Source of the DNA: [Phialemoniopsis] sp. UDSM-2020
Lineage: Eukaryota > Ascomycota > Sordariomycetes > Thyridiales > Thyridiaceae
Direction: 5' to 3'
NCBI GenBank assembly: GCA_018873225.1
Contig: JAEILZ010000002.1
Coordinates: forward strand, 496,001-560,000
Length of the DNA: 64,000 bases
Position 1 is the first letter of the stretch, and each line of letters begins with the position of its first letter. Positions 54,970 to 64,000 of this stretch are shown here, in pieces. The position numbers and the translations under genes are program-made. The notes beneath the pieces were generated by a model that made no database searches, had not been told where the DNA came from, and saw nothing but the letters and a program-made list of their open reading frames with translations.

Positions 54970-55290
54970 TCAGGGCTTCCCAGCGACAGGCTTCCCCTTG
55001 CCCTGCGGGTGCATCGGGTCCTCCGCGCTCCGGTCGGCGCTGACGTCGGCCTCGCTCTCGGTGGGCCGCGGCTTGCGCAGCGGCTCGACGCGCGACCTGT
55101 CGGCGCTCACGTCCTCCTCCGACTCGGTCGGATTGGGGTTGTGCTCCGTCGGCGGGACTGTCTTTTCTGCGCCCGCCTGGAAGTTGGGCGTGATGCCGAA
55201 CTGCCGCTGCTGCGCCAGGCTAGCCGTGGCGGAGATGCGGCGCGCGCGCACTGCGCGTGATAATGAGGTTGCGGGGGTGAGGCGCTGCAT
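54970..55290 (-). CDS. Small protein with mitochondrial-type N-terminus and PTESExDVSADR repeats
   Basis: Intronless, 106 aa. The N-terminus (MQRLTPATSLSRAVRARRIS) is rich in Arg, Ser and Ala with no acidic residues, a typical mitochondrial presequence, and an RQFG motif resembles a processing site. The mature part contains two copies of a 13-residue unit, PTESEEDVSADRS and PTESEADVSADRS, 9 residues apart. Such PTESExDVxADR units occur in small conserved fungal proteins of unknown role. Codon use (GC-rich third positions) matches the neighbouring genes, which supports expression. The C-terminus is basic (GKGKPVAGKP). Function unknown. Confidence 0.72.
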   Translation of the reverse strand: MQRLTPATSLSRAVRARRISATASLAQQRQFGITPNFQAGAEKTVPPTEHNPNPTESEEDVSADRSRVEPLRKPRPTESEADVSADRSAEDPMHPQGKGKPVAGKP

Positions 55291-55946
55291 TGTGGATAGT
55301 TCTTTGTATGGTTTTTTGTTTGGAGTTGGTGGTTGAGCTTTAGGTTTTGAAAATGGGGGAGGAGAGTAAGATGAGAGCGGTATGAGGTCAGTGTCTGTTT
55401 GAATGGCGGTCTGATTTAAGTTATCTAGCTTTGGAGACGAGAACTATCGGGGTGGTGTGATGGATGGTTCGATGGGTGCATTTCGATGGTCAGGCGGGCG
55501 GGTGGGAGTGCGGCTCGTCTCGGCTAGACTTTTCCAGGTCCCGAAGCGCCGAAAGTCGAGTCAGGTCAGGTCCGGGGGCACACGACAATTCAAGACTACG
55601 GCGAAATGCCGAATGGCCCCTTGGCGGTAAGCTTTGCTCTCAGTCGCGATTGGGAATTGCATCCAAAAGGCTCAAAGTTCATGAGGGTGACGTCAGATGC
55701 CAAGGGGCCCAGTCCAGGTGAATGCCCCGTGCGGTTCTCGCCGAGACGCGGGTGATAGCCGCATCTCCGCGGATCTGTCAAATGAGAGTCTTCCAATTAT
55801 TCAGTACTGCCATGACTGGAAAGCAGCAGTTCTGGGTGTTGAGGTCGATGGAGAAGCCTCGAGTCTTCATTACAATATCGTACAGATTGACATACAGGTG
55901 ATATACAGGTCCTCCAATTAGGAGGGGGATAGCTCCGCCGATCTCA
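55291..55946. other. Intergenic, 656 nt
   Basis: Promoter of the small mitochondrial-type gene and 3' flank of the Mtf2-like gene. Short frames only. Confidence 0.55.
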
Positions 55947-57155
55947 TCAGTAGCCCGGAGACTTCTGCCGCTCCCGGATGTTCCTCTCAATCGTCCGCTC
56001 CCAGTGCACGAGCCGCCCGTCCAGCGGCGCAATGTACTCGGGCATCCCGACCACGTCCGCCAAAAACTCCCCGGCGCTCCCGTCCTTGCACTTATCGTGG
56101 AACCCGCGCATTTCGCGCACGATGCTCAGTGTCACGCCGTCAAAGTAGAGCCCGGCCTCCCTCATCTCCTTGAGGATGGACAGCACGGCCGGCACGTCGC
56201 CGTAGCGGAACCAGTAGATGGACATGAGGGCGTTGTAGAAGGGCGTCGAGGCGCCGAGCACGTACGACGCGAGGCCGAGCTCCTTGACGCGCGGCAGGAC
56301 GTGGAAGACGAGCGGGGACGACTTGGCGAAGTGGCTGTCGAGCAGGCGCAGCGCGTAGACGAGGTGTAAAGGGTAGAGCGGCCCGTAGACCTCCATCTTG
56401 GCCTCGACGTTCTTCTTGCCGCTGCCGCGCCGTTTGCCCTTTTTCTGCCCCACGGCGAGCCCGAGCTTGGGGATCAGGTCGAAGACCTGCTTCTCCATGA
56501 CGGCCCAGAGCTCAAAGTCGGTCTTGCACGCGGCCATGAGGGCCTCGGTCTTGGCGCGCGCGGCCGTGATCTTCTCCCAGCGCTCCTTCTTCTGCTGCAG
56601 CACGACCTCGTCGACGATCTCGACGGGGCGCTCGTCCAGCTGCAGCTCGGCGGTTTCTCCTTCGGTCTGCTCGTTGGGGGCCTGGACAGGCTCTTGTATG
56701 CCGAGCGCCAATGCTGCTTCTGCGTGGAGACTGGCCGGAAACTGCCGGAGCGCTTCGTGCGACTTTAGCTTCCTTTGAGATACGTCCAGTGTGTTGCTGT
56801 CCTTCACGGCACCGCTGACCTTGGCAGCGCCTACGGGGCGGTCTGCGGACTCCTTCGCATCGTCCTCGAAGCCGACGGGCGTGGGTTTGCGCGAGGCGAT
56901 CTCGTTGAAGATGTCCTGGAACGCGCGGCGCTCGTGTGGCGTGATGGTTCCTTTGATCTCGTCGTCTTTGGATGCATTGGGATCGAGCTTCTTGTCGCCG
57001 TCTCCCAGGTCGAATGGCACCCAGTCCGTTTCGTTGCGTCGGGTGGATGTCGAGACGGAGAAAGACCGCCCGAGCTGGAGCGCCAGTCGTGATCGGGGCA
57101 AGCGCAGCAGGGTTCTCGTCTGATAGAGAAAGGGGAGGAGTGTCGTGCCCGACAT
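55947..57155 (-). CDS. Mtf2-like mitochondrial protein
   Basis: Intronless, about 402 aa from the ATG at 57155. The N-terminus (MSGTTLLPFLYQTRTLLRLPRS, then RLALQLGRSFSVSTSTRRN) is an Arg/Ser/Leu-rich mitochondrial presequence with a likely R-S-F-S processing site. The conserved C-terminal region includes RWEKITAARAKTEALMAACK, FELWAVMEKQVFDLIPKLGL, and then helices with YGPLYPLHLVYALRLLDSHF and YNALMSIYWFRYGDVPAVLS. The last resemble PPR-like hairpins (LKEMREAGLYFDGVTL). This is the pattern of Mtf2-like C-terminal domain proteins, which in yeast act in mitochondrial mRNA processing and translation. It is divergent from the Cmr1 gene, with 444 nt between the starts. Confidence 0.8.
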   Translation of the reverse strand: MSGTTLLPFLYQTRTLLRLPRSRLALQLGRSFSVSTSTRRNETDWVPFDLGDGDKKLDPNASKDDEIKGTITPHERRAFQDIFNEIASRKPTPVGFEDDAKESADRPVGAAKVSGAVKDSNTLDVSQRKLKSHEALRQFPASLHAEAALALGIQEPVQAPNEQTEGETAELQLDERPVEIVDEVVLQQKKERWEKITAARAKTEALMAACKTDFELWAVMEKQVFDLIPKLGLAVGQKKGKRRGSGKKNVEAKMEVYGPLYPLHLVYALRLLDSHFAKSSPLVFHVLPRVKELGLASYVLGASTPFYNALMSIYWFRYGDVPAVLSILKEMREAGLYFDGVTLSIVREMRGFHDKCKDGSAGEFLADVVGMPEYIAPLDGRLVHWERTIERNIRERQKSPGY

Positions 57156-57599
57156 CGTGTCTGCCTGTTCGGTATTCGCGCCTGTACTGATGAGCTCAGC
57201 AAGTCTGCTAAGCAAAGAAAAGGAGAGCTTTCGCGAGTGAAGCAATTGATGGGCCTCCAAAAATTTCGAGCGATAAGCAGGACAGGGGTTGCTTATCAGG
57301 CCTGAGCTGGAGCTCCAACAGAGAAATTGCGCTAACGACATCGAGAGCCACTTTGCACTTTACGCGATTACGCATGACTTCGCGTCTCTGCCTGGCTTTG
57401 AGTCCCCGCTTCGCCAAAAAGCAATAACGCGTCTCTCCCTCCCAGTCTACTCACTCACCTCGGGTTCAGCTTTGCGGCAAATTCGTGCCACACGCTCTGC
57501 TTTTTTGGACTCAGTTGTGAGCTTTCATCGCCTTTTTCATCTTCAATCGCTTCTAGACATACGTTTCAATTGTGTATCTTTGCACCGTATCTACCTACC
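57156..57599. promoter_or_regulatory. Divergent promoter of the Mtf2-like and Cmr1 genes
   Basis: 444 nt between two housekeeping-type genes. Pyrimidine-rich tracts (CTCTCCCTCCC near 57434 and TTTTTCATCTTC near 57533) precede the Cmr1 start, and no TATA box is evident. Confidence 0.55.
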
Positions 57600-59233
57600 A
57601 TGGCTCCCAAGGCCGAGATGTCGGCATTCGAGCGCCGGCGACTTGAAAACATCGCCGCCAACAATGCCATCCTCAGCGACATCTCGGCGACGGCGAAAAA
57701 GATCATCCCGAAGCCGGAACCTGTGAAGCCGAAGAGAACACCTACTCGTGCAGGAAGGCGCATGGAGCCCGTTAAGCGCGAATCCCTGGGACCGACCCGC
57801 CGGAGCAGCCGAGTCGCGGGACTCGAGGCTGACAACGAGACGTTGAAGCGAAAATACGAGGTCGAGGCTGAGGTCGAGGCTGAGAAGGCGAGGCAGAAAA
57901 GACTGAGGGTCGGCGATGATTTGAACCTGGGAGACACAATTGTCGAGGGTCGAAAATGGCAGGGCAGCAAAGAGGGTCTGCTCAACCTGCGTAACCTTTC
58001 GCGCGGCGCGGAGCCTGGCTTCAGGACGTTTACGGACGCCGATGTGGCAAAGACGACGGATAAAGATCTCAAGAACTTGAGGCTGCGCATGGGCGGTCTC
58101 AAGCTGTACGAGAAGTGGCCCGTTCCTGGTAGGTTTACCGCATGCAGCGCGATGACACGACCCATTGTCGTTCTGGTTGCTAAACTCCTAATTCTACAGA
58201 CATCAAGATGGTCCCTCAGCGCATTTACTCAATGGGCTTTCATCCTACCGAATCGAAGCCCATCATCTTCGCCGGAGACAAAGAAGGTGCTATGGGCGTG
58301 TTCGACGCCTCCCAAGAGCCGATAAAGGCCGAAGATGACGACGACGAGGATGCAGAGCAGTCAGACCCTGTAATCTCGGCCTTCAAGACCCATTCAAGGA
58401 CAATCTCGTCCTTCCTTTTCTCGCCCTCCGACACCAATGCGGTCTTCACAGCGTCTTACGACTCGTCAATACGCAAGCTCGACCTCGACAAGGGTGTCTC
58501 GGTGCAGGTCTGGGCACCCGCCGACATCGACGAGGACTTGCCGATTAGTGCTTTGGATATGGCTTCGACTAATCCCAACGTGCTTTACTTTTCTACTCTC
58601 CAAGGCTCTTTCGGTCGCTACGACCTCCGGCTAGAGGCGTCGGACGCGGAGATCTGGTCGCTGACCGATCATAAGATTGGCGGCTTCAGCTTGCACCCCG
58701 CGCACCCCCACCTCTTCGCGACGGCTAGTCTAGATCGCACGATGAAGATCTGGGATCTCCGCAAGATCGCCGGCAAGGGCGAGCTGCGCCACCCGGCGCT
58801 GCTAGGCGAGCACGAGTCCCGCCTGTCCGTCTCACACGCCTCGTGGTCCAGCGGCGGCCACATCGCCACCTCGTCCTACGACGACACCATCAAAATCTAC
58901 GATTTCTCGAAAGACGCCGGCACCTGGGCCCCCGGACACGACATCCCGGACAAGGCCATGACGCCCGCACATATCATAAAGCACAACAACCAGACGGGCC
59001 GGTGGGTGACCATCCTCAAGCCGCAGTGGCAGCAACGCCCGCGCGACGGCATCCAAAAGTTCGCGATCGGCAACATGAACCGCTTCGTCGACGTGTTTGC
59101 CGCCGACGGCGAGCAGCTCGCGCAGCTCGAGGGCGAGGGCATCACGGCGGTGCCCGCCGTCGCGCACTTCCACCCCACGATGGACTGGGTTGCTGGTGGC
59201 AACGCGAGCGGGAAGCTGGCTCTTTGGATGTAG
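57600..59233 (+). CDS. CMR1: WD40 DNA damage-binding protein Cmr1
   Basis: Two exons, 57600-58128 and 58200-59233 (71-nt intron with GTAGGT donor), give about 520 aa, the usual Cmr1 length. The N-terminal basic region has FERRRLENIAANNAILSDIS and the serial basic clusters PVKPKRTPTRAGRRM and GPTRRSSRVAGLEADNETLK. The seven-bladed propeller begins near KMVPQRIYSMGFHPTE and includes the blades FASYDSSIRKLDL-like TASYDSSIRKLDLD, FATASLDRTMKIWDLRK and IATSSYDDTIKIYDFSK. It ends HPTMDWVAGGNASGKLALWM. Cmr1 binds UV-damaged DNA and histones in yeast and joins protein quality-control sites in the nucleus under replication stress. An acidic insertion (EDDDDEDAEQSDP) sits between early blades. Confidence 0.93.
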
Positions 59234-59604
59234 GGCTTGCTCGTCTTGCTGATGAGACTTTTATTGAGATGTACTGCTATCAATTGGCCATAGGGGATGT
59301 GGGTTGGATGCAGCTGTTTGAGTAGCTGGGTTGCTTGGAAGGCTTTAGGACAATGCTGAGACGTGATTCAGATCTGGTGGGCGCCTTGGAGAGGGACATC
59401 TTTACCGATGTTGATGAGAAAAGGGATTAAGGGGGACTGTTCAAAATACCACTTTGTTTTTGCTACAATTACAGTACCTCGAATGGTCGTAAGTTGTGTT
59501 TGCCTAAATGCACATTCTACCTTGAAAATACAAATCACGACTTAAAGCTATTCGTTGCTGAGAAAGGGTATTCCAACATGGACACCGCCGGGCCCGTGTT
59601 TTCC
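59234..59604. other. Intergenic between convergent genes
   Basis: 371 nt, the 3' flanks of Cmr1 and the membrane SDR gene. No gene seen. Confidence 0.55.
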
Positions 59605-60582
59605 TCAGTCGTTCTTGTTCGTCGCCTTGTAGGCATCGAACGAGGTCACGATGCTGACAAGCAAGCGGTCCACCAGGAACCCCGGCAAGAGCCGCATGCT
59701 CTCGTCCTGCAGCATGTGCTTCCAGTGCCCCACGACGACGTGCCGGCCGCACCCTACCCGCGCAATGATCGCCCTGGCCATCGCGGGCGCCTCCACCGTG
59801 AAGAAGTCGCGCGCGTCGGTGATCGACTGGCCCGTGCCCCAGACCTGGCTGACGCTCACGCCGAGGACCTCGATCCTGCCGCGCCGTCCCTCGACGGCGC
59901 GCATCTCGCGCGCGAGCATGGCCGTCGTGGTCGCCAGCCCGGCCTTGGCGCCGGGGTAGCTGCCGCCGAAGGGGATGCCCACGTCGGCGAAGGAGCACAC
60001 GTTGAGGATTAGCCCGCCCGCTGGACTACGGTCCAGCAGCGGGAGAGCCTGCCGTGTGAGTAGGATGGGGAATAGCTCGTTGAGGCTGCCGTCGTCGACG
60101 AGTTTCTTGACAGACAATTTGTCCAGCGGCGCGATGGAGGGGTCGCTTGTGCCGCCGGCGTTGTTGATCAGCACCGTGAGGTTGACGTCTTGTATCGGGG
60201 CCAGCCACGGCTCGCACTCGTCAGAAGTAAAGGGCTGCTGCGGTGTGGCGTCGATGATGAGCGTGCGGAACTGCCGGTCCGGGTACGCACGCGAGAGGTC
60301 GGCCTCCACCGCGTCGAGTTTGGGCCTGCTGCGCCCGTGCAGGACGACGTTGAAGCCCAGCGCCGCGAGCTCGTGCGCGAGAGCCAGCCCGATGCCGCCC
60401 GTGGCGCCGGTGACGAGCGCCCACGCCGGCTTGCCGTCCCTCGTCTGGAGGTAGCGGCGAATGCTGGAGGGTCTTAGGGCGAAGAGCCAGAGGAGCGAGG
60501 CGTAGTGAGCGACGGTCTTCAGGCACCAGAGTGTGCCTAGTGCTGTGGCCACGCCGGAGATCGAGAGGAGGGACCACGCCAT
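59605..60582 (-). CDS. Membrane short-chain dehydrogenase (3-ketoacyl-CoA reductase/HSD17B12-like)
   Basis: Intronless, 325 aa. A hydrophobic N-terminal anchor (MAWSLLSISGVATALGTLWC, then a second stretch YASLLWLFAL) precedes the SDR domain. TGATGGIG is at 58-65, NNAG at 140-143, and Y-P-G-A-K with Tyr 209 and Lys 213, with a Ser at 197 in NVCSFADVG. N-terminal membrane anchors before an SDR domain are typical of ER very-long-chain 3-oxoacyl-CoA reductases and 17-beta-hydroxysteroid dehydrogenases. The sequence is diverged from the core fatty-acid elongation enzyme, and the ER-retrieval dilysine is replaced by KATNKND, so a paralogous role is likely. Confidence 0.82.
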   Translation of the reverse strand: MAWSLLSISGVATALGTLWCLKTVAHYASLLWLFALRPSSIRRYLQTRDGKPAWALVTGATGGIGLALAHELAALGFNVVLHGRSRPKLDAVEADLSRAYPDRQFRTLIIDATPQQPFTSDECEPWLAPIQDVNLTVLINNAGGTSDPSIAPLDKLSVKKLVDDGSLNELFPILLTRQALPLLDRSPAGGLILNVCSFADVGIPFGGSYPGAKAGLATTTAMLAREMRAVEGRRGRIEVLGVSVSQVWGTGQSITDARDFFTVEAPAMARAIIARVGCGRHVVVGHWKHMLQDESMRLLPGFLVDRLLVSIVTSFDAYKATNKND

Positions 60583-62272
60583 GGTATCATAGAAAAGAGT
60601 AATGTATGATGGTGAACTTGCGAGGAAGATGTACGGGGGTTATGATAGAGTCTTCAGAGCTCGGGGGTCAGGTAGGACTCCCAGGTCTGTCGACCTTTAT
60701 GGACGACTTACCCGGAGCATCCACATCGTTTCTTCGATGCCATTGCTCCCTTCATCTCATGAGAGACGGCGTCGGTACAATTCGCAAGCATTCTGGGCCT
60801 GAGATTGGTCATCCGCGCTTCGTTGTGTTAACATCTGACAACTTTCGAGCCCGCTATTAACTCTCTTGCGCTAACTCTAACCTTGCATCGGCTATCGTAG
60901 CCTGGCATTGGCCAGCGATCCACAACAGGCGGGAGAGAAGTGGGGTTGCAAGTCTGGAATCTCCCGGTCTGTGGGGTTGATGGGAGACAAGCATCATGGA
61001 GGCCACAGAGCCGGCTAAAAATTGCTCCACGGTTGTCGGGTTCGAGAGTATCTTAGTCTTGGTCATGTTGTACTCGATGAGTTGCTGCGTCACAAAGATG
61101 GGTCCTTTGTTTTAGGCAAGATTGTTAGATCGTGGCAATCTACAATAGAAGATCCTTGTGAAAACAAGTATTTCTTCCAAATCAATAAAATGAAGTAATT
61201 CAACTTTTTGAGTCTTATGTTGGAAAAAAATAAACCTCCTCTCACAAACTTGTAGCATTCAATTGGACTACCGATAACTGAGTTGAGTTAGGACTGCAAT
61301 GTGAACAGTCCAAGAAGAAGGGCGGCACGCATGAAACAGCCCGGGTGATGTTCCCTTGTTTCTATGCAGCCTCGCTCTCGGAGAGACGTTACATATAGGC
61401 AAGCTTCATCATCTATCTGTCATAGATATACTGCCTTTACATCACTTGGTATTTTTGTGCCTCATATTACGGTGACATGTCCGTGTCTTGTTCCTATGGT
61501 GGCTTCATTTTACGTAGATACCACAGAGTACAGGCTCACGGCCCGCAGAAACCCTTCACATTCTTTGCGAATAGTCTGCTGTAATCTCCTGGTAGAGTTC
61601 TGGCAGTACTAGATGACGAATAGCAGCGATGAGAGGTGGCGGGCGAGGTAAGCAGTCCATCAATATCGTGAGGTTGGGTCCATGGTGCACGAGGTGGAAT
61701 TTGAGATCTTGCAGATTGAGCAACAGGTATCTATGGCATTTCTGCGTAACAAAAATAGAGGTTGAGATCGTGAATGAATGTCTAGGATTTGGGAATCTCA
61801 GCCGCCCGAACGTGCTATCCCGTGTCTGCTGGCCGGGTCTAGACTCTCGTAGAGACATGTCCGGGGAAGCTACCGATCTCGGTTCCTTTTTGAGACCGTT
61901 TTCTGTTACATTGTAGCCCAGTCTAGATTCATTTCCTCCACATCCCGCGCCTTGCATCCCGTTTAGGTCGTTTTTGTATGAGCATTCCTATACTATATCG
62001 CTCCTATTTCTGTGCTACGCTGCACTGTGCAAGAAGCGCAGCTAGTCATGTAGCACGGGGCGGAAGACGGGGCCCGTCCGGAATGAGGACGGCAGATCGG
62101 CATGAAGGAAGTCGGCTTTCACCGAACACTACGAATCGAACTCAACAGTGATGAGACAACGATGTTTTCCCCAAGACGACTTTTTGGCTTCTTGATAGGC
62201 CGCAGTACGCATTGCAGCTCGGCTTCACGATGTTGGCATATTATAGACTCAAAGACAAATCTGGGGGAAAAG
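60583..62272. other. Intergenic, 1.7 kb
   Basis: No supported gene. The left part is the SDR promoter and the right part the promoter of the small secreted protein gene. A minus-strand frame at 61556-61957 (133 codons) has no recognisable features. Confidence 0.5.
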
Positions 62273-62280
62273 TATATATA
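62273..62280 (+). promoter_or_regulatory. TATA box of the small secreted protein gene
   Basis: TATATATA, 126 nt before the ATG at 62406. Confidence 0.55.
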
Positions 62281-62405
62281 GCGCAACGACTACCACGGGC
62301 TAAACATCTCGAGCAGTCGAAGAGCATCCCGCCTCATAGAGTCTGAACACACACTCATATCTTTTCTCCTCAATTCTCTTCCAAATTTGCCCAGATACAT
62401 TAGCA

Positions 62406-62934
62406 ATGCGCGCCTTCAACACTCTCTCCCTCCTGGCCAGCGGCATCGCCCTGCTCAGCAACCCGGTCGCCGGCACGCCGGCTGTCGAGGTTGGGCGGTC
62501 TGCCGCCGCCTCGACGGAAGTGGCCTTCCAGTACTGCATCGATGAAGGCTTCCACTGGTGTTTCTGGATCGCGTCCATGGCCGGCCAGTGCAGTACGTCT
62601 AAAGAAAACATCCGCTCCGCTCCAACCCTTCTTCTTGCGCTGCCGTCTGCTGACTCTCTACACTCGTAGTCACGATCCCTGCGGAACTGAGCTCCGCGCG
62701 TGCGGCCCCAGGATACAATTGCTACATTTACAAGTGAGTACAAGTGATTAGATGACTTACAACCCCATGCAGGAGAAGCAGAAAAGCAATTGCTGATGCT
62801 CGAGGGGTGTTGCTAGGGGTACCGAGTGCACCGGCCAGCGCGGAGGGCCCGTCACCTACGACGACCGACATATCCGCCTGAGCGACTTCGCGTGGAACGA
62901 TCAGACCAAGTCATTCATGTGCGAGTTTCGCTAG
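62406..62934 (+). CDS. Six-cysteine small secreted protein
   Basis: Three exons, 62406-62592, 62670-62733 and 62817-62934, give about 122 aa. MRAFNTLSLLASGIALLSNPVAG is the signal peptide, and the mature protein is about 98 aa with exactly six cysteines: QYCIDE, HWCFW, GQCIT, YNCYIY, TECTG and FMCEF. This even number and regular spacing suggest three disulfides. YIYKGTECTGQRGGP, with a terminal FMCEFR, resembles small fungal beta-rich secreted proteins. No catalytic motif. All splice sites are canonical (GTACGT, GTGAGT; TAG acceptors) and each junction keeps the frame. It is a good candidate effector or surface protein, but host interaction is inference only. Confidence 0.82.
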
Positions 62935-63577
62935 GCCCGCCTCCTCATTTGCTGCTACATAGCGTGAGATAGCGAGATGAAGGGAAAGCAATTCTTTTTC
63001 GCTCCAAAGTAGCGTGGTTCGGGTTCGGGGGGAGGCGAGAGTGGGTCGTCGTTGCGTCTAGCCGGCCCATTCGGGACAACTTGGCTACCCGTGTCCGCAA
63101 ACTCCGCTAGACTCTGCTAATTATCACTCAACGATGTTACATATGGTTTGAGCCAAGTGTAGTTCGTCACCATAGTCAGGTCCTCTGCCTTTCTTGATAA
63201 GACTAAAAAGCTTTACCGTGGGCAATTATTTTAGTAAATGTTATATGGACGTGTCTTCTGGCCTTGCGATATTTCACTTCTTCATGAGAAATGTGAAATT
63301 CGCTTATTACGATTCTGTCAAAGAGGCGACGAAAACTATCTTCGGGGCTTTAATCTAAATGGAATATCCCGTCTGAGGACTTGGTACCTTTTGTCCCAGG
63401 GACATGAACAGGCTCATTTCCGCAAACACAAGCTGAAAGTCCGCTCGCAGGACCATGTCCTCCGTGTCAACATATAAGAAGCGCCAAGCCACGGTCATGG
63501 CTGTCTTTTGTTCGGGACAACGGTGAGACGATACTCTTGCAATTGCTAGAGATTCTTTATGAAGAACGCCGTAGGCT
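62935..63577. other. Intergenic, 643 nt
   Basis: 3' flank of the six-cysteine protein gene and promoter of the FAD monooxygenase. No gene. Confidence 0.5.
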
Positions 63578-64000
63578 ATGAGCCCTGGAACATTCAAAGT
63601 CATCGTCGTGGGCGGTGGACCAGTCGGCCTGACGGCGGCGCACGCCCTGTCCCGGGCCGGCATCGACTACATCGTCCTCGAGAGCCGCCAGTCCGTCTCC
63701 ATCGACGTCGGCGCGAGCCTGATCCTCTGGCCGCAGGGGCTGCGCGTTCTAGCCCAACTCGGGCTGATGGAGAACATCAAAGACCTCGGCACCGAGATAG
63801 ACCGCTCTACGACGGTGACGCTCGACGGACTCCAGTTCAAGGAAACATGGGCTACGAGAGTCTTGACTAAGAAGTATCGTGTCCAGTTGCGAGCTTGGTA
63901 GGTTGCAAATAATCACTGACGCCCGGGCATCTTACAGTCACGGCACTCGCACGACAATGTACCACCGAGCCCAGCTCCTCGAAGCACTCTACGACGCCCT
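63578..64000 (+). CDS. FAD-dependent monooxygenase, 5' part (cut by window end)
   Basis: Exon 1 is 63578-63897 and exon 2 starts at 63938 after a 40-nt intron (GTAGGT to CAG); the gene runs out of the window. The product starts MSPGTFKVIVVGGGPVGLTA, the N-terminal GxGxxG FAD-binding fold, then YIVLESR with the ribose-binding Glu and an ASLILWPQGLRVLAQLGL segment. After the junction it reads CHGTRTTMYHRAQLLEALYD, the R-x3-H-R-x-L region of group A flavin monooxygenases (salicylate hydroxylase-like, PaxM-like). Substrate unknown. Such enzymes are common in fungal secondary-metabolite clusters, so the next genes to the right would be informative. The intron is short but acceptable. Confidence 0.85.

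Noticed and set aside
1..64000. tRNA genes, intact transposons, LTRs and CRISPR arrays
   Set aside because: I looked for B-box-like GGTTCGANNCC, terminal repeats, transposase or reverse-transcriptase motifs and regular spacer repeats, and saw none. A tRNAscan and repeat-library search would settle it.

Overview
The window looks like chromosomal DNA of a filamentous ascomycete (Pezizomycotina, most likely a Sordariomycete). Genes carry short introns (about 48-118 nt) with GTAAGT/GTGAGT-type donors and CTAAC/CTGAC-like branch points. The gene content is typically fungal: Zn2Cys6 regulators, MFS sugar transporters, secreted glycoside hydrolases, a linoleate dioxygenase/P450 fusion and Cmr1. Splice structures below were worked out by eye from donor, acceptor and frame. 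I saw no rRNA, tRNA, CRISPR array or intact transposon.

Layout. 0.6-9 kb: a secreted protein of unknown family, a VOC (glyoxalase-fold) protein, a short-chain dehydrogenase and glycyl-tRNA synthetase. 10-21.5 kb: a plant-polysaccharide island with a GH39-like secreted hydrolase, a small secreted Cys protein, a sugar transporter divergent from a GH127 beta-L-arabinofuranosidase, and a C2H2+Zn2Cys6 regulator. The GH39-like promoter and the shared transporter/GH127 promoter carry the same decamer, CCCACCGGAG, in tandem, which suggests co-regulation. 21.6-28.1 kb: an NDH-2/AIF-like flavoprotein divergent from a Zn2Cys6 factor, followed by a second Zn2Cys6 factor.

28.3-39.3 kb: a gene-poor stretch holding what I consider the main discovery. 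Six related very small genes or relics (A-F) all lie on the minus strand. Four (A, B, D, F) resolve to the same two-exon structure: a tiny first exon of 3-15 codons, a phase-2 intron, and a second exon rich in Ser/Thr that ends at the C-terminal signature D-L-L-G-[VI]-G-[SA]-Q-F plus 1-3 residues and a stop. Loci with an intact 5' end have a TATA box 160-315 nt before the ATG. The predicted proteins are 63-86 aa, have no signal peptide, and are almost unrelated outside the C-terminus. C appears out of phase with its first exon. E is a truncated relic with a 5-nt insertion in the signature. The array is interrupted by a decayed MFS transporter fragment and a near-perfect 49-bp palindrome.

40.5-47 kb: a second carbohydrate island, all on the minus strand, with an MFS sugar/lactose-type permease, a secreted GH28-type beta-helix protein and a secreted GH79 beta-glucuronidase. 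47-60.6 kb: a DUF2235 hydrolase, a linoleate dioxygenase/P450 fusion (Ppo/LDS type), a small mitochondrial-type protein, an Mtf2-like protein divergent from the WD40 protein Cmr1, and a membrane SDR resembling 3-ketoacyl-CoA reductase. 62.4-64 kb: a six-cysteine small secreted protein and the 5' part of an FAD monooxygenase cut by the window edge.
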